Positions 45,156-53,466 of a DNA stretch of 64,000 bases are shown here, piece after piece. The DNA is from an uncultured Acidobacteriota bacterium (GTDB taxonomy: Bacteria > Acidobacteriota > UBA6911 > RPQK01 > JAJDTT01). Within the stretch, counting starts at the first letter, position 1; the number at the start of each line of letters is the position of its first letter. The stretch is from contig CATOST010000021.1 of the NCBI GenBank assembly GCA_951812665.1, positions 124,001-188,000 on the forward strand, written 5' to 3'. The position numbers were made by a program, and so were the translations under genes. Below the pieces are notes generated by a model, which ran no database searches, had not been told where the DNA came from, and saw nothing but the letters and a program-made list of their open reading frames with translations.

Positions 45156-45178
45156 GCTGTTAACCTATTGCTAACAGC
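45156..45178. promoter_or_regulatory. Inverted repeat at the start of the XRE/ImmA gene, possible operator
   Basis: GCTGTTA and TAACAGC form a perfect 7-bp inverted repeat separated by 9 bases and ending one base before the ATG. Binding of the XRE domain here would block translation initiation and promoter escape, the arrangement common in autoregulated antitoxins. The assignment rests on symmetry and position. Confidence 0.5.
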
Positions 45179-45179
45179 G

Positions 45180-46403
45180 ATGCCAGCAGTGAATCCCGAG
45201 AGCCTCCTCTGGGCGCGCGAGACCGCAGGAATGACCCTCCATGATGCCGTCGTGAAAGTCGGCATTGGAGATGCCCGGGGCGTAACGGCTGTAGACCGGC
45301 TCGCCGCTCTAGAAAGCGGTGAGGTAGAGCCAACGCGTTCCGTACTGGTCAGGATGGCACGGCACTATCGCCGGCCGCTGCTCGCTTTCTACTTGGCTGA
45401 GCCACCACTACAGGGTGATCGTGGCGCCGACTTTCGCACGCTTCCAGTGGCACGATCCCGCAAGATCGATGCCCTGATCGATGCGCTGGTCCGCGATGTG
45501 CGGAGCCGGCAAAGCATGATTCGAGCCGTCCTGGAAGCGGAGGGCGAGGCTGATGCCCTTCCGTTCGTGGGTGCTCTGGCAGGGAGCGAAGGCGTTCGTG
45601 ACGGCACCGATCGAATGGCCCAACGCGCTGCGGAGACGTTGCGCCAAGTGCTGGGAAACGAGTTGAACGCCGCCGAATACTACGCGCAGCCCACCCCAAA
45701 CGAAGCGTTCTCTCTGCTCCGGTCCCGAACCGAAGATGCCGGTGTGTTCGTCCTGCTCAAGGGAAATCTGGGCAGCTACCATACCGCCATTCCTGTGAAT
45801 GTTTTCCGTGGTTTCGCCATAGCGGACGACATCGCTCCTTTCTTGGTGATCAACGACCAGGACTCAACACCAGCTTGGTCTTTCACGCTCCTGCACGAAC
45901 TCGTCCATCTGCTAATCGGCCAGACCGGCATCAGTGGGGCTAATCCTGGAAGCGGAGTCGAGGAGTTCTGCAACAACGTCGCCGCGGAGTGGTTGCTGCC
46001 TGCAGGGGAACTCAACCAGATCGAGATTGACTTGAACCAGGACATTGCCGAGCAACAGAAACGCATTGGCAAGTTCGCCCGGCGGCGGAATCTGAGCCAC
46101 ACGATGGTTGCCTACCGGCTCTTTCGCTCCGGCCGCATCGATCAGAAAAACTTCAACCGCCTCCGTGCAGATTTCTCCGATTGGTGGAATCGCGAGCGCG
46201 ACCGACGGCGCAAGAGAACACGCGAATCGGAAGGTGGTCCCAATTACTACGTCGTATGCCGTCACCGGGTCGGGGAGGCGCTGCTGTGGTTCACTGGGCG
46301 CATGATGAGATCAGGCGCACTGTCGACAACCAAGGCAGCCAAAATCTTGGGCGTCAAGCCCAGGCAAGTGGGCGAACTACTGCGTCCCGCAAAGGCGCTG
46401 TAG
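45180..46403 (+). CDS. XRE-family HTH and ImmA/IrrE metallopeptidase domain protein
   Basis: 407 residues from ATG 45180 (a TTG 12 bases upstream is less likely). Residues of about 5-65 are a helix-turn-helix (PESLLWARETAGMTLHDAVV, LAALESGEVEPTRSVLVRMA). The ImmA/IrrE zinc metallopeptidase site HELVH is at 239-243 with GVEEFCNNVAAEWLLP providing the third ligand. Proteins of this build are usually followed by a DUF4411 PIN-domain protein and are annotated as antitoxin-like. Here the PIN frame begins about 10 bases after the stop but is cut by an IS element after some 34 codons. Confidence 0.9.
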   Translation: MPAVNPESLLWARETAGMTLHDAVVKVGIGDARGVTAVDRLAALESGEVEPTRSVLVRMARHYRRPLLAFYLAEPPLQGDRGADFRTLPVARSRKIDALIDALVRDVRSRQSMIRAVLEAEGEADALPFVGALAGSEGVRDGTDRMAQRAAETLRQVLGNELNAAEYYAQPTPNEAFSLLRSRTEDAGVFVLLKGNLGSYHTAIPVNVFRGFAIADDIAPFLVINDQDSTPAWSFTLLHELVHLLIGQTGISGANPGSGVEEFCNNVAAEWLLPAGELNQIEIDLNQDIAEQQKRIGKFARRRNLSHTMVAYRLFRSGRIDQKNFNRLRADFSDWWNRERDRRRKRTRESEGGPNYYVVCRHRVGEALLWFTGRMMRSGALSTTKAAKILGVKPRQVGELLRPAKAL

Positions 46404-46413
46404 GAGTCCACGC

Positions 46414-46539
46414 TTACTCTATCTCCTTGACGCCAATGTCCTCATCGACGCGAATCGTGATTACTACCCAATCAATCGCGTTCCCGAATTCTGGGACTGG
46501 CTCGTGGAACGTGCTTTTAAGCTGAAGTTCCAGAGGTGA
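46414..46539 (+). pseudogene. Remnant of a DUF4411-like PIN-domain toxin gene
   Basis: The frame reads LYLLDANVLIDANRDYY, PINRVPEFWDWLVERA and then runs into the IS1634-type left end at 46516, adding FKLKFQR before a TGA. LLDANVLI is the first acidic strand of PIN-domain RNases and the whole stretch matches the N-terminus of the DUF4411 family. GGAG lies 7 bases before the TTA codon where translation should begin, so the start codon is also lost or altered. The rest of the domain is not found on the other side of the IS. Confidence 0.7.
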
Positions 46540-48491
46540 AGTCGAGTAACCCTTTCATTTGTATCGACTTAGGTATTTTCCGCCTGTAGCTTGTGTGGCT
46601 GCATCAGGGCTTCACCCCCAACAGTTGGAACGCTCGTTGCTGCAGTTCGGTGGGCTGCGTCTTGAGCACGAAGGTGTCTTCGCGATGCTCCACCTGCATC
46701 GTATTCTGAGCCAGCGTGCCCAGATCCTGAAGCAGGGTGCGGAAGCTGTGCACCGGGAGGTCGTCCTCGGTCCTCTTGCGTGACGCCTTGTCACGCGCCT
46801 TGCGGGAACGAACAGCCGGGGCCACGATGCTGGAGCGCTCCCGCTCGGCAGCGGCGCGGTCGTGGTCGTCAAACAGAATCGGCGCCAAGCAGACGCGCAT
46901 GTGCCATTCCACGTAATAGGCCAGCAGGCACAGGAACACGTGGGCACGCACCCGGTCCGGGCGCCGGTGGTGGAGGGGCCGGATTTTCAGATCCACCGAC
47001 TTCATGCAGCGGAAGGCCTGCTCCACCTTGGAGAGGTCCTTGTAGGCCCGCACCGTCTCGTCCGCAGTGAACCATTCCGGCTTCACATTGGTGCGCACGA
47101 TGTAGATCCCGTCCAAGGCCTCCTCGACTGCCAGGGTCTCCGGGTTGCGCCGGAACTCAAACGAGGTCTCGGTGATCTCGGTGATGAAGTGTCTCGCCAT
47201 CTTGTGCTTGTGGATCTGGCGCCCCACGCGCACTCCGATCTTGTCCTCACCGCGCAAGGCCCATTTGGGACGCCGGGTGGCCTCGACGATGGCCTTCAGC
47301 TTCTCCTCGGTGGCCGCCAGCAGCTCTTGGCGCTTGCGGCGGCGCCGATAGGCCAACAGCGGGTTGTAGCAGACGATCAGCCGGTCGTCGGGAAACAGAT
47401 CGCTCGTGACCTCGGCCAGGTCCCGCTGATCGAACAAAGACGGCTGCACCGTGCCTTTCTTCACCAGGCTCCGGATGGTGGGGGCCCGCAGCGCCGTGAT
47501 CCAGTGCAGCCCCTCGACGCCTTGCAGGTCCTCCCGAATGCGAGCTGCGGTCAACATTCCCCGATCTCCCACCAACACCACCCGCCGCAACCCGAAACGA
47601 GAACGGATCTTGTGCACCTGCGACGCTACCGTACTCGGGTCCCCCGTCGAGCCCTTGAAGACCTCGACTGCCACCGGACAGCCTTCCGGGGAACACAACA
47701 ACCCGATCACGATCTGCAGTTTGCCGCGCTTGCCGTCGCGCGAGTATCCGCGCTGGGCCAACTTGCAACGGCGACCCTCGAGGTAACAGGAGGTCACGTC
47801 ATACAAAACGAGGGTGTTCTCCCGCAGATGGCGCCGGGCCAGGGCGTTCTCGACGGCCTGCTGGCGGGGACTCAGCAACCGGTCCATGGCCCCGTAGATC
47901 TCGTTTTCATCGACGGGGCCGAGACCGAGGGTCTCCGAGAGGGTGGAGAGGGCGGTTTCGCTGGAGAGCGCCCGGGCGGTGGCCAGCTTGGACTGGGCGT
48001 CGATGACCCGGGCGACGATCAGAGCGACGATCAGATCCCGGTCCCGGCTCCGGGTGCGGGCCAACAGGGTATCCAGCTTGAGTTTCTTGAGGGTGGCCAG
48101 GACGGCGGCGACGTGACCATGGGGAAGAGAGCGGGTGCAGTGGAAGACGTCTTCGGGGTTGACGAAGGTCTCGCCCTTGAGGGCTCGGCGGATGAGATTG
48201 ATGATGAGGTCGGAGAGATGGGAGATGTTGCCGAGGGTTTCATGTTTGACCCGGCCGTCCTGGCGGAAGGTGCGACGGAGGAGATGGGTGCGGTAGACCT
48301 TGTTTTTGTACCGGCGCGTGGTGGTGGCTACATGAACGGCGCGACCTCTTTTAGGAATACCAGATATTATGCCGAATACGGAGGATTAGGTCAAGTTCAT
48401 TAGTGGCTACACAATCACCCCCAAATCTACCCCTAACTGCCATGAATACAACGAATTATCCTAGAGTGGCCCCTGGAACTTCAGCTTAAAC
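46516..48491 (-). mobile_element. IS1634-type insertion sequence, copy 2
   Basis: A 1976-bp element bounded by an 18-bp perfect inverted repeat: TTTAAGCTGAAGTTCCAG at 46516-46533 and its complement at 48474-48491. It shares the GAAGTTCC core with copy 1. No target duplication is visible, which together with the missing PIN-domain 3' part suggests a deletion next to the element after insertion. Confidence 0.8.
46604..48064 (-). CDS. IS1634 family transposase, 5' end damaged
   Basis: 487 codons from a TTG at 48064, but the protein-like frame continues upstream to 48331 with clear family sequence (VATTTRRYKNKVYRTHLLRR, HETLGNISHLSDLIINLIRR, RSLPHGHVAAVLATLKKL). In that frame there is no ATG, GTG or TTG at the natural N-terminus. 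An ATG at 48333 sits one frame off and is followed at once by TAG, as if four bases were lost after ATGTA. The catalytic triad is intact (LVLYDVTSCYLEGR, VVLVGDRGMLTA, YKDLSKVEQAFRCMK). The element is probably inactive unless a rare start codon is used. Confidence 0.75.
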   Translation of the reverse strand: MARTRSRDRDLIVALIVARVIDAQSKLATARALSSETALSTLSETLGLGPVDENEIYGAMDRLLSPRQQAVENALARRHLRENTLVLYDVTSCYLEGRRCKLAQRGYSRDGKRGKLQIVIGLLCSPEGCPVAVEVFKGSTGDPSTVASQVHKIRSRFGLRRVVLVGDRGMLTAARIREDLQGVEGLHWITALRAPTIRSLVKKGTVQPSLFDQRDLAEVTSDLFPDDRLIVCYNPLLAYRRRRKRQELLAATEEKLKAIVEATRRPKWALRGEDKIGVRVGRQIHKHKMARHFITEITETSFEFRRNPETLAVEEALDGIYIVRTNVKPEWFTADETVRAYKDLSKVEQAFRCMKSVDLKIRPLHHRRPDRVRAHVFLCLLAYYVEWHMRVCLAPILFDDHDRAAAERERSSIVAPAVRSRKARDKASRKRTEDDLPVHSFRTLLQDLGTLAQNTMQVEHREDTFVLKTQPTELQQRAFQLLGVKP

Positions 48492-48560
48492 TTCGAAGTA
48501 CGAAGTGCGAACGCCGAAGTTGGACGCAGTTCGAACTTCGCACTTCGACTTCGCACTTTG
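48492..48560. repeat. Dispersed repeat rich in CTTCGCACTTCG, copy A
   Basis: CGAAGTACGAAGTG at 48495-48508 is followed by GAACGCCG and ends with AACTTCGCACTTCG at 48535-48548, allowing a long stem. A second copy lies at 55299-55360. It directly follows the IS end and lies beyond the 3' end of the CRTAC1 gene. The rest of 48561-48649 holds no gene. Confidence 0.6.
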
Positions 48561-48649
48561 CGAGGTTCGGCACTGAGGTGCCTCCCACCTTTCATTCTCC
48601 AATATGCCTATGGGGTCCGGAATGTGGGAGCCTCAGGCTCCGAATCCCA

Positions 48650-50287
48650 TCAGCCGGGCTCGTCACAAGCCGATTCTACAACTTCGTGATAGCGATTGAG
48701 TTTAAGGTCCTTGAGCACCGATGTCTTTCCGCTGGGCCAACGAATCTCAACCCTGAGCGCCGCTTCCCCGTCGGGCACGCCAAAGAGAATGCGCGGGTCA
48801 TTTTGTGAGCAATAGCTGGAGGAACTCCGTACCTCTCTCATCTGCTGAGGACCACCTTTTTTTGAAGACAGAAAGACACGCGTCCCCAGGGCGTCGCCAT
48901 TGCTGCATGTTCCCTGGAGTCTCAGGCCCAGCCAGTGATTCCCCAGTTGGTCTCGACGGTAGACCAGCGGTTGATCATCCAGAATGGAGACGATGATCTC
49001 GAGACTTCCGTCATTGTCGAGATCGACAAATGCCGCCCCGCGTCCAACGGCGGCGGTTGGTGAGGGGAATGCCTGATTCGAAACATCGCGAAACTGGCTG
49101 CTCCCAATATTCAAGAACCACTGATCCGGCATCGAATAGGGTGGCACGTTGGGGTAGAGATGACCATTCGCGACAAAGAGGTCCACGCGACCATCACGGT
49201 TGAAGTCGATGAAACCTGTGCCGAATCCCAAATAGCTCATAGTGGGTTGAGCTAATCCGGTCTCGCGGGTGCTGTCGATAAAAAAGCCGTTCCCCAGATT
49301 GCGATAGAGGGTGTTGTACTCTTCCGAAAAATTCGTCACATACAGATCCATCCAGCCATCGTTGTCATAATCCCCGGCGTCGACCCCCATCCCCGCTTGC
49401 TCTTTTCCGTTGGCATCCACGGCTACGCCAGCCTGCAGCGCCACATCTTTGAACTGACCCCGGCCGTTATTCTGAAAAAGATTGTTGGGAACCGAATCAT
49501 TGGCGACGTAAACGTCGAGATCGCCGTCGTTGTCATAGTCGGTGCAGACCACTCCAAGTCCATAGTAGCTGCGGTCGGAAATACCACTCGTTCTACTGAC
49601 ATCCGAAAAGACTCCGTTGCCCAAGTTTCTGTAAAGGACATCGCGGGAGGCCGGATAGCGCTTCGGTCCGCAATAGGTCGGTCGTCCTTTGAAACGGCAG
49701 AATCGGCCGGATGTGGGAGGGTCAGAGAAGTCGAAGTCCACGTAGTTGGTCACATAGAGGTCGACCCAGCCGTCCCCATCGAGGTCCGCAAAAGCTGCAC
49801 TGGCACTCCAGGCACTACTGCCCGTGCCCGAAGCCTGCGTGAAGTCGGTAAAAGTACCATCGCCGTTGTTGCGGTAAAGCCGATTGGGACCGAAGTTTGT
49901 GACGTAAAGGTCCGTATCGCCGTCGTTGTCGATGTCAGCCGCTGTCCCGCCCATCCCCCAACCCAAATCTGCTACTCCTGCCTCCTTAGCTACCTCTTCG
50001 AAGTGTCCGTTGCCTTTATTGCGAAAGAGAAGGTTAGGAGTCTTCTTTCCGTCTCTCTGGGCTCCATTGACCAGGTAGACATCAATGTAACCGTCGTTGT
50101 TATAGTCAAGACAAAGGACCCCTCCACTCATCGAATCAGCGATCAGGGGTTTGTCGGCGTCGCCAGTGATATTTTTTCCCAGGAATCCGAGTTCGCTTGA
50201 GACTTCTCTGTATTGATTCGGCTTGGAGAGAACGGCCATCGGCAGCCACAGAAGCAGGATCAAGCCGAGGCTCTTCAGTTTCATCAT
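48650..50287 (-). CDS. CRTAC1 family protein (FG-GAP plus ASPIC/UnbV), exported
   Basis: 545 residues from ATG 50287 (another ATG follows directly, and a GTG precedes). A signal peptide (SLGLILLLWLPMAVLS) is followed by MSGGVLCLDYNNDGYIDVYL and FG-GAP repeats (ADIDNDGDTDLYV, ADLDGDGWVDLYV, TDYDNDGDLDVYV, GDYDNDGWMDLYV, IDFNRDGRVDLFV, VDLDNDGSLEIIV). The Cys-containing insert FCRFKGRPTYCGPKRYP and the ASPIC/UnbV end (QGTCSNGDALGTRV, EIRWPSGKTS) are present. The GWxTD gene lies 139 bases upstream in the same direction, so cotranscription is possible. Confidence 0.88.
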   Translation of the reverse strand: MMKLKSLGLILLLWLPMAVLSKPNQYREVSSELGFLGKNITGDADKPLIADSMSGGVLCLDYNNDGYIDVYLVNGAQRDGKKTPNLLFRNKGNGHFEEVAKEAGVADLGWGMGGTAADIDNDGDTDLYVTNFGPNRLYRNNGDGTFTDFTQASGTGSSAWSASAAFADLDGDGWVDLYVTNYVDFDFSDPPTSGRFCRFKGRPTYCGPKRYPASRDVLYRNLGNGVFSDVSRTSGISDRSYYGLGVVCTDYDNDGDLDVYVANDSVPNNLFQNNGRGQFKDVALQAGVAVDANGKEQAGMGVDAGDYDNDGWMDLYVTNFSEEYNTLYRNLGNGFFIDSTRETGLAQPTMSYLGFGTGFIDFNRDGRVDLFVANGHLYPNVPPYSMPDQWFLNIGSSQFRDVSNQAFPSPTAAVGRGAAFVDLDNDGSLEIIVSILDDQPLVYRRDQLGNHWLGLRLQGTCSNGDALGTRVFLSSKKGGPQQMREVRSSSSYCSQNDPRILFGVPDGEAALRVEIRWPSGKTSVLKDLKLNRYHEVVESACDEPG

Positions 50288-50426
50288 CACTGCCTATTCG
50301 CCAATCTCATAGGTGTTCCGCTCAAAAACCGTGAGGCCCGCCAAGAAGTAAGTTTGCTCCCTACTGTAGGTAAGAGAAAGAATTAGTGGGGTGGCGAAAA
50401 GCGGCCCGAAAGCTTTCGGATCTTGC

Positions 50427-52076
50427 TCAAGACTCGTCTGGCAGGACCTGGAAGCGGGTCCTTTGCAACACCTTTTTCTGCAGGATCCGATCATCCACTT
50501 TCAACTCAAGGTCGTACTTGCCTGCTCCGAAGCCCTTCAAGCCGAAGATAAAAGCGACAGCTATTCGGTCCCCCAGGACTTCGAAGAGTGCCTGGTCCGC
50601 CTGGTTGACCAGCACTTTTCCATGGCTGTCTTTGACTTCTGCCAGGATGTCCAGATCTGGGTACGAGCTAGCACCATCGACTGCGAAGTTATACACCTCG
50701 AAATACATGCCGAGGGATTCTCCTGAGCGGAAGTGGTTGTTGCTGACCGGGTAGACTTTCCATCCCAGCGCCGTCACAAAAGGATCCGGCAAGCTGCCCT
50801 CTTTGGCCGGAGTGATGAGATCGGAAAGGACAACCGACGAAAGCGAGAGTTCGTCGCTCATCTTGACAGGAAGATTCAACTTCTTTTCCAGGTAACCCAT
50901 CTCGCCACTGGTGACGTCCTCGACTACGAGACTTAGTTTGTACAGACCAGGCGACAGCGGGATGATCTTCTGGTAGCGCTTGTAGGGGTAGATATAGGCG
51001 TCCGAGGGATCCAGTCCCGCGGGCCGGTCATCGTAAACAGTCTCCTCGAACTCCTGAAGGACCCTGCCGCCTGCACTTCTCACAGCACCGTAGAGATTCA
51101 CGGTGGCGCGCTCCGTTTCTTCTCCCAGCGATTGGTAAGTCAATTCCGAGACCGGAAGATAGACCGTGATCGGAGCCAGAAACGAAGAATCATTCAACCG
51201 CAAGTGCGAGTTGTTGGCTGCAACGGGAAACTGTGTGTAGCGGACCCGCGTGTCTACCTGCGCCTTCAAATCAGTGAACTTGATCTCGGGAGGCTTTTGC
51301 AGCTGGAAATACCTCTCCAGACGAAGAAAGGGATTCGCTCCTGCTTTGTGGTAGACGTCGTCGTCCCCGCCGAAGCTTCGCATCAGCTCCGAGCCCCTGA
51401 TCCGAGAGGCTCTCGTCTCGAAGCCCATCTTCTCGAACAGGGTCTTCCCACCCCCGGGCATACGCAGGAGGGCATCCTTCTCCTCGGGCCGCAACGCGAT
51501 CCGAAAGTCGCCTGTCATGGAACGATCCACGAATTCGATCTCAATGCCGTTGCCTATCCCCTCAATGTAGTTGTAGAACCACTTTTCCATGGGGTAGACC
51601 TGGGTCGTGCCTCCACCCTCCTCGATCTCCCGATAGTAGGTTGCTCCTGCATCGTATTTGTCGACTGATTCAGGCGGGCCGAAAGTAATGTAGATGCGCC
51701 CCCGGTCAGTCCGCCATCCGAACACACCCGCATTACTGTAACGCTCATTTGCATAGGCTATACGCCTGTAGTGCTCGACCTTGAACTCGTTGAAGTCCGT
51801 GGACGGATCGGGGTCGCGCCGGCGCCAGAACTGCTCGATAAAATTCTCCTTCTCCTCGTCAGTGGTGAGTTTCTCGAAGACCGATCTTTCCTCGGGAGTC
51901 ACGATGTAGAAGACGTCTTCATCGAGCCAATCGGAATAGGGATCTACACTTTCCTCCTTCTGGCGCTCTTCGTCCCGCTGAGTTCCGGGGAGAATGAAAG
52001 CGGGCGTGAGAAGGAGTAGAACCGTGACTGCAACGAGCAGCAAACGCTCTTTGGAATGTAGGGTCTTGCGCAGCAT
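50427..52076 (-). CDS. GWxTD domain-containing exported protein (copy 2)
   Basis: 549 residues with a signal or anchor helix (LLLVAVTVLLLLTPAFIL) and the GWRTD motif at residues 120-124. It shares with the copy at 8029-9630 the blocks ENFIEQFWRRRDPD, EHYRRIAYAN and RGRIYITFG and the C-terminal beta-sandwich, so the two are paralogues. The position directly upstream of a CRTAC1 gene links these two families of unknown function. The 129 bases from here to the IS3 orfA contain only the IS left end. Confidence 0.9.
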   Translation of the reverse strand: MLRKTLHSKERLLLVAVTVLLLLTPAFILPGTQRDEERQKEESVDPYSDWLDEDVFYIVTPEERSVFEKLTTDEEKENFIEQFWRRRDPDPSTDFNEFKVEHYRRIAYANERYSNAGVFGWRTDRGRIYITFGPPESVDKYDAGATYYREIEEGGGTTQVYPMEKWFYNYIEGIGNGIEIEFVDRSMTGDFRIALRPEEKDALLRMPGGGKTLFEKMGFETRASRIRGSELMRSFGGDDDVYHKAGANPFLRLERYFQLQKPPEIKFTDLKAQVDTRVRYTQFPVAANNSHLRLNDSSFLAPITVYLPVSELTYQSLGEETERATVNLYGAVRSAGGRVLQEFEETVYDDRPAGLDPSDAYIYPYKRYQKIIPLSPGLYKLSLVVEDVTSGEMGYLEKKLNLPVKMSDELSLSSVVLSDLITPAKEGSLPDPFVTALGWKVYPVSNNHFRSGESLGMYFEVYNFAVDGASSYPDLDILAEVKDSHGKVLVNQADQALFEVLGDRIAVAFIFGLKGFGAGKYDLELKVDDRILQKKVLQRTRFQVLPDES

Positions 52077-52205
52077 GCGTCTTTAGCAAGCTATTATGCG
52101 ACGTGGGTGGTTAGTCTTCAAGCACCTTTGACTGGTTTCGTAAGCTTCCCCAAAAAAGACACAGTTGAAAAGTAGAACTTTCTGGCGAAACCCAGGAGGT
52201 TCTGG

Positions 52206-52472
52206 ATGAAGAATTCGCAGTTTACGGAAACCCAAATTGTGGGGATTCTCAACGAGGCGGAAGCGGGGACGCCGGTCAAGGGGTTGTGTCGCAAGCACGG
52301 AATCAGCTCCCCCACCTACTACAAGTGGAAAGCGAAGTACGGGGGACTGGACGTGTCACAACTCAAGCGTCTGAAGGAGGTGGAAGGCGAACTGGCCCAG
52401 TACAAGAAGATGTACGCGGAGCTGGCTCACGAAAACTATGCTCTCAAAGAACTGATCGAAAAAAAGCTCTAG
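52206..52472 (+). CDS. IS3 family transposase OrfA
   Basis: 88 residues with the helix-turn-helix of IS3 OrfA (TETQIVGILNEAEAGTPV, CRKHGISSPTYYKWKAKYGG) and a leucine-zipper-like end (LKRLKEVEGELAQYKKMYAE). AGGAGG is 7 bases before the ATG. The slippery heptamer A-AAA-AAG at 52460-52466 lies six bases before the stop and lets ribosomes shift by -1 into orfB. Confidence 0.88.
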   Translation: MKNSQFTETQIVGILNEAEAGTPVKGLCRKHGISSPTYYKWKAKYGGLDVSQLKRLKEVEGELAQYKKMYAELAHENYALKELIEKKL

Positions 52473-53305
52473 GGCCGTCGGGAAAACGCGAGGCGGTGGG
52501 CTTTTTGGTGACCCGGGGCCTCTCCATCCGGCGGTCCTGCCGCTCGATCAGGCTCTCCAGGACGGCCTGGTATCGACGGCCGGCTGATAAGCGAGGCCGG
52601 GATACACCTGTCATCGAGGTTCTGAACGACCTGATCGAGAATCGCCCCAGGCGAGGCTTCTGGAAGTGTTTCAAACTGCTCCGGCGCCAGGGCCATGGCT
52701 GGAATCACAAGCGAGTCCACCGGATTTACTGCCAGATGGGACTGAACCAAAGACGACGGACCAGGCGGCGAGTTCCCACTCGAGATCCTAGGCCACTTGC
52801 GGTGCCGGATCAGCCCAATCAAGTCTGGTCGGCCGACTTCATGAGTGACGCTCTTTACGGAGGTGTTCGCTTTCGCACCTTCACCATGATGGATCACTTC
52901 AACCGCGAGGCGGTGGCCATTGAGGTCGATACGTCGATCACGGGATCTCGACTGATTCGTGTCTTCGAACAGCTCCAGACGGAAAGGGGTTTGCCCGGCA
53001 CGCTTCGCGTCGACAACGGCCCAGAGTTCACGGGGACCGATTTTTCGGCCTGGCCCCGCGAGCAGGGCATGACCATCGAGTTCATCGAGCCGGGTCAGCC
53101 CAACCAGAATGCTTTTATCGAACGCTTCAATCGGACCTTTCGCGAAGAGGTTCTGGATGCCTGGATCTTCTACACACTCGAGCAGGTCCGCGAGATGACC
53201 TGGGACTGGATCAGCGAATACAACGAGATCCGTCCCCACGACTCGCTGGGAGATCGAACCCCAGCTGAGCACTATCAACGATACGCCGAAAAACTCTACT
53301 TTTGA
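52466..53305 (+). CDS. IS3 family transposase OrfB (made as OrfAB fusion)
   Basis: The -1 frame after the slippery site encodes about 280 residues: an HTH_21-like region (RRGFWKCFKLLRRQGHGWNHKRVHRIY) and the integrase core with all acidic residues (VWSADFMSD, LRVDNGPEFTG, NAFIERFNRTFREEVLD). The end RPHDSLGDRTPAEHY is the usual OrfB C-terminus. The stop lies inside the right inverted repeat. The open frame itself extends back to 52286 within orfA. Confidence 0.88.
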   Translation, partial: ALGPSGKREAVGFLVTRGLSIRRSCRSIRLSRTAWYRRPADKRGRDTPVIEVLNDLIENRPRRGFWKCFKLLRRQGHGWNHKRVHRIYCQMGLNQRRRTRRRVPTRDPRPLAVPDQPNQVWSADFMSDALYGGVRFRTFTMMDHFNREAVAIEVDTSITGSRLIRVFEQLQTERGLPGTLRVDNGPEFTGTDFSAWPREQGMTIEFIEPGQPNQNAFIERFNRTFREEVLDAWIFYTLEQVREMTWDWISEYNEIRPHDSLGDRTPAEHYQRYAEKLYF

Positions 53306-53466
53306 ATTGTGTACTTGACGGGGAAGTTTACGGTCTGACTGGCAACAGACGGTGGGGGGGCAAACTCTTTCGGCGCCCGAGGCGCCTCCTACATTCGCTC
53401 CGGAGGATGGTGCATCCGGTTCGCACAATTGCACGCAGCACCTGTTTCAAGGTATGTAATTAGCCT

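Larger units (their letters stand above)
52158..53313 (+). mobile_element. IS3-family insertion sequence, copy 1
   Basis: An element of about 1.16 kb with orfA, orfB and a programmed frameshift site. Imperfect inverted ends are visible: ACACAGTTGAAAAGTAGA on the left (about 52159-52176) and the complement of ACACAATTCAAAAGTAGA on the right (about 53295-53312). Exact tips and target duplication could not be fixed by eye. Confidence 0.75.

Noticed and set aside
46862..48403. A 513-codon plus-strand frame across the second IS1634-type element
   Set aside because: It is antisense to the transposase, which has an intact DDE triad.
46516..48491. Target duplication of IS1634 copy 2
   Set aside because: The bases outside the 18-bp inverted repeats do not match; TTTAAG and CTTAAA at the tips are part of the inverted repeat and not a direct repeat.
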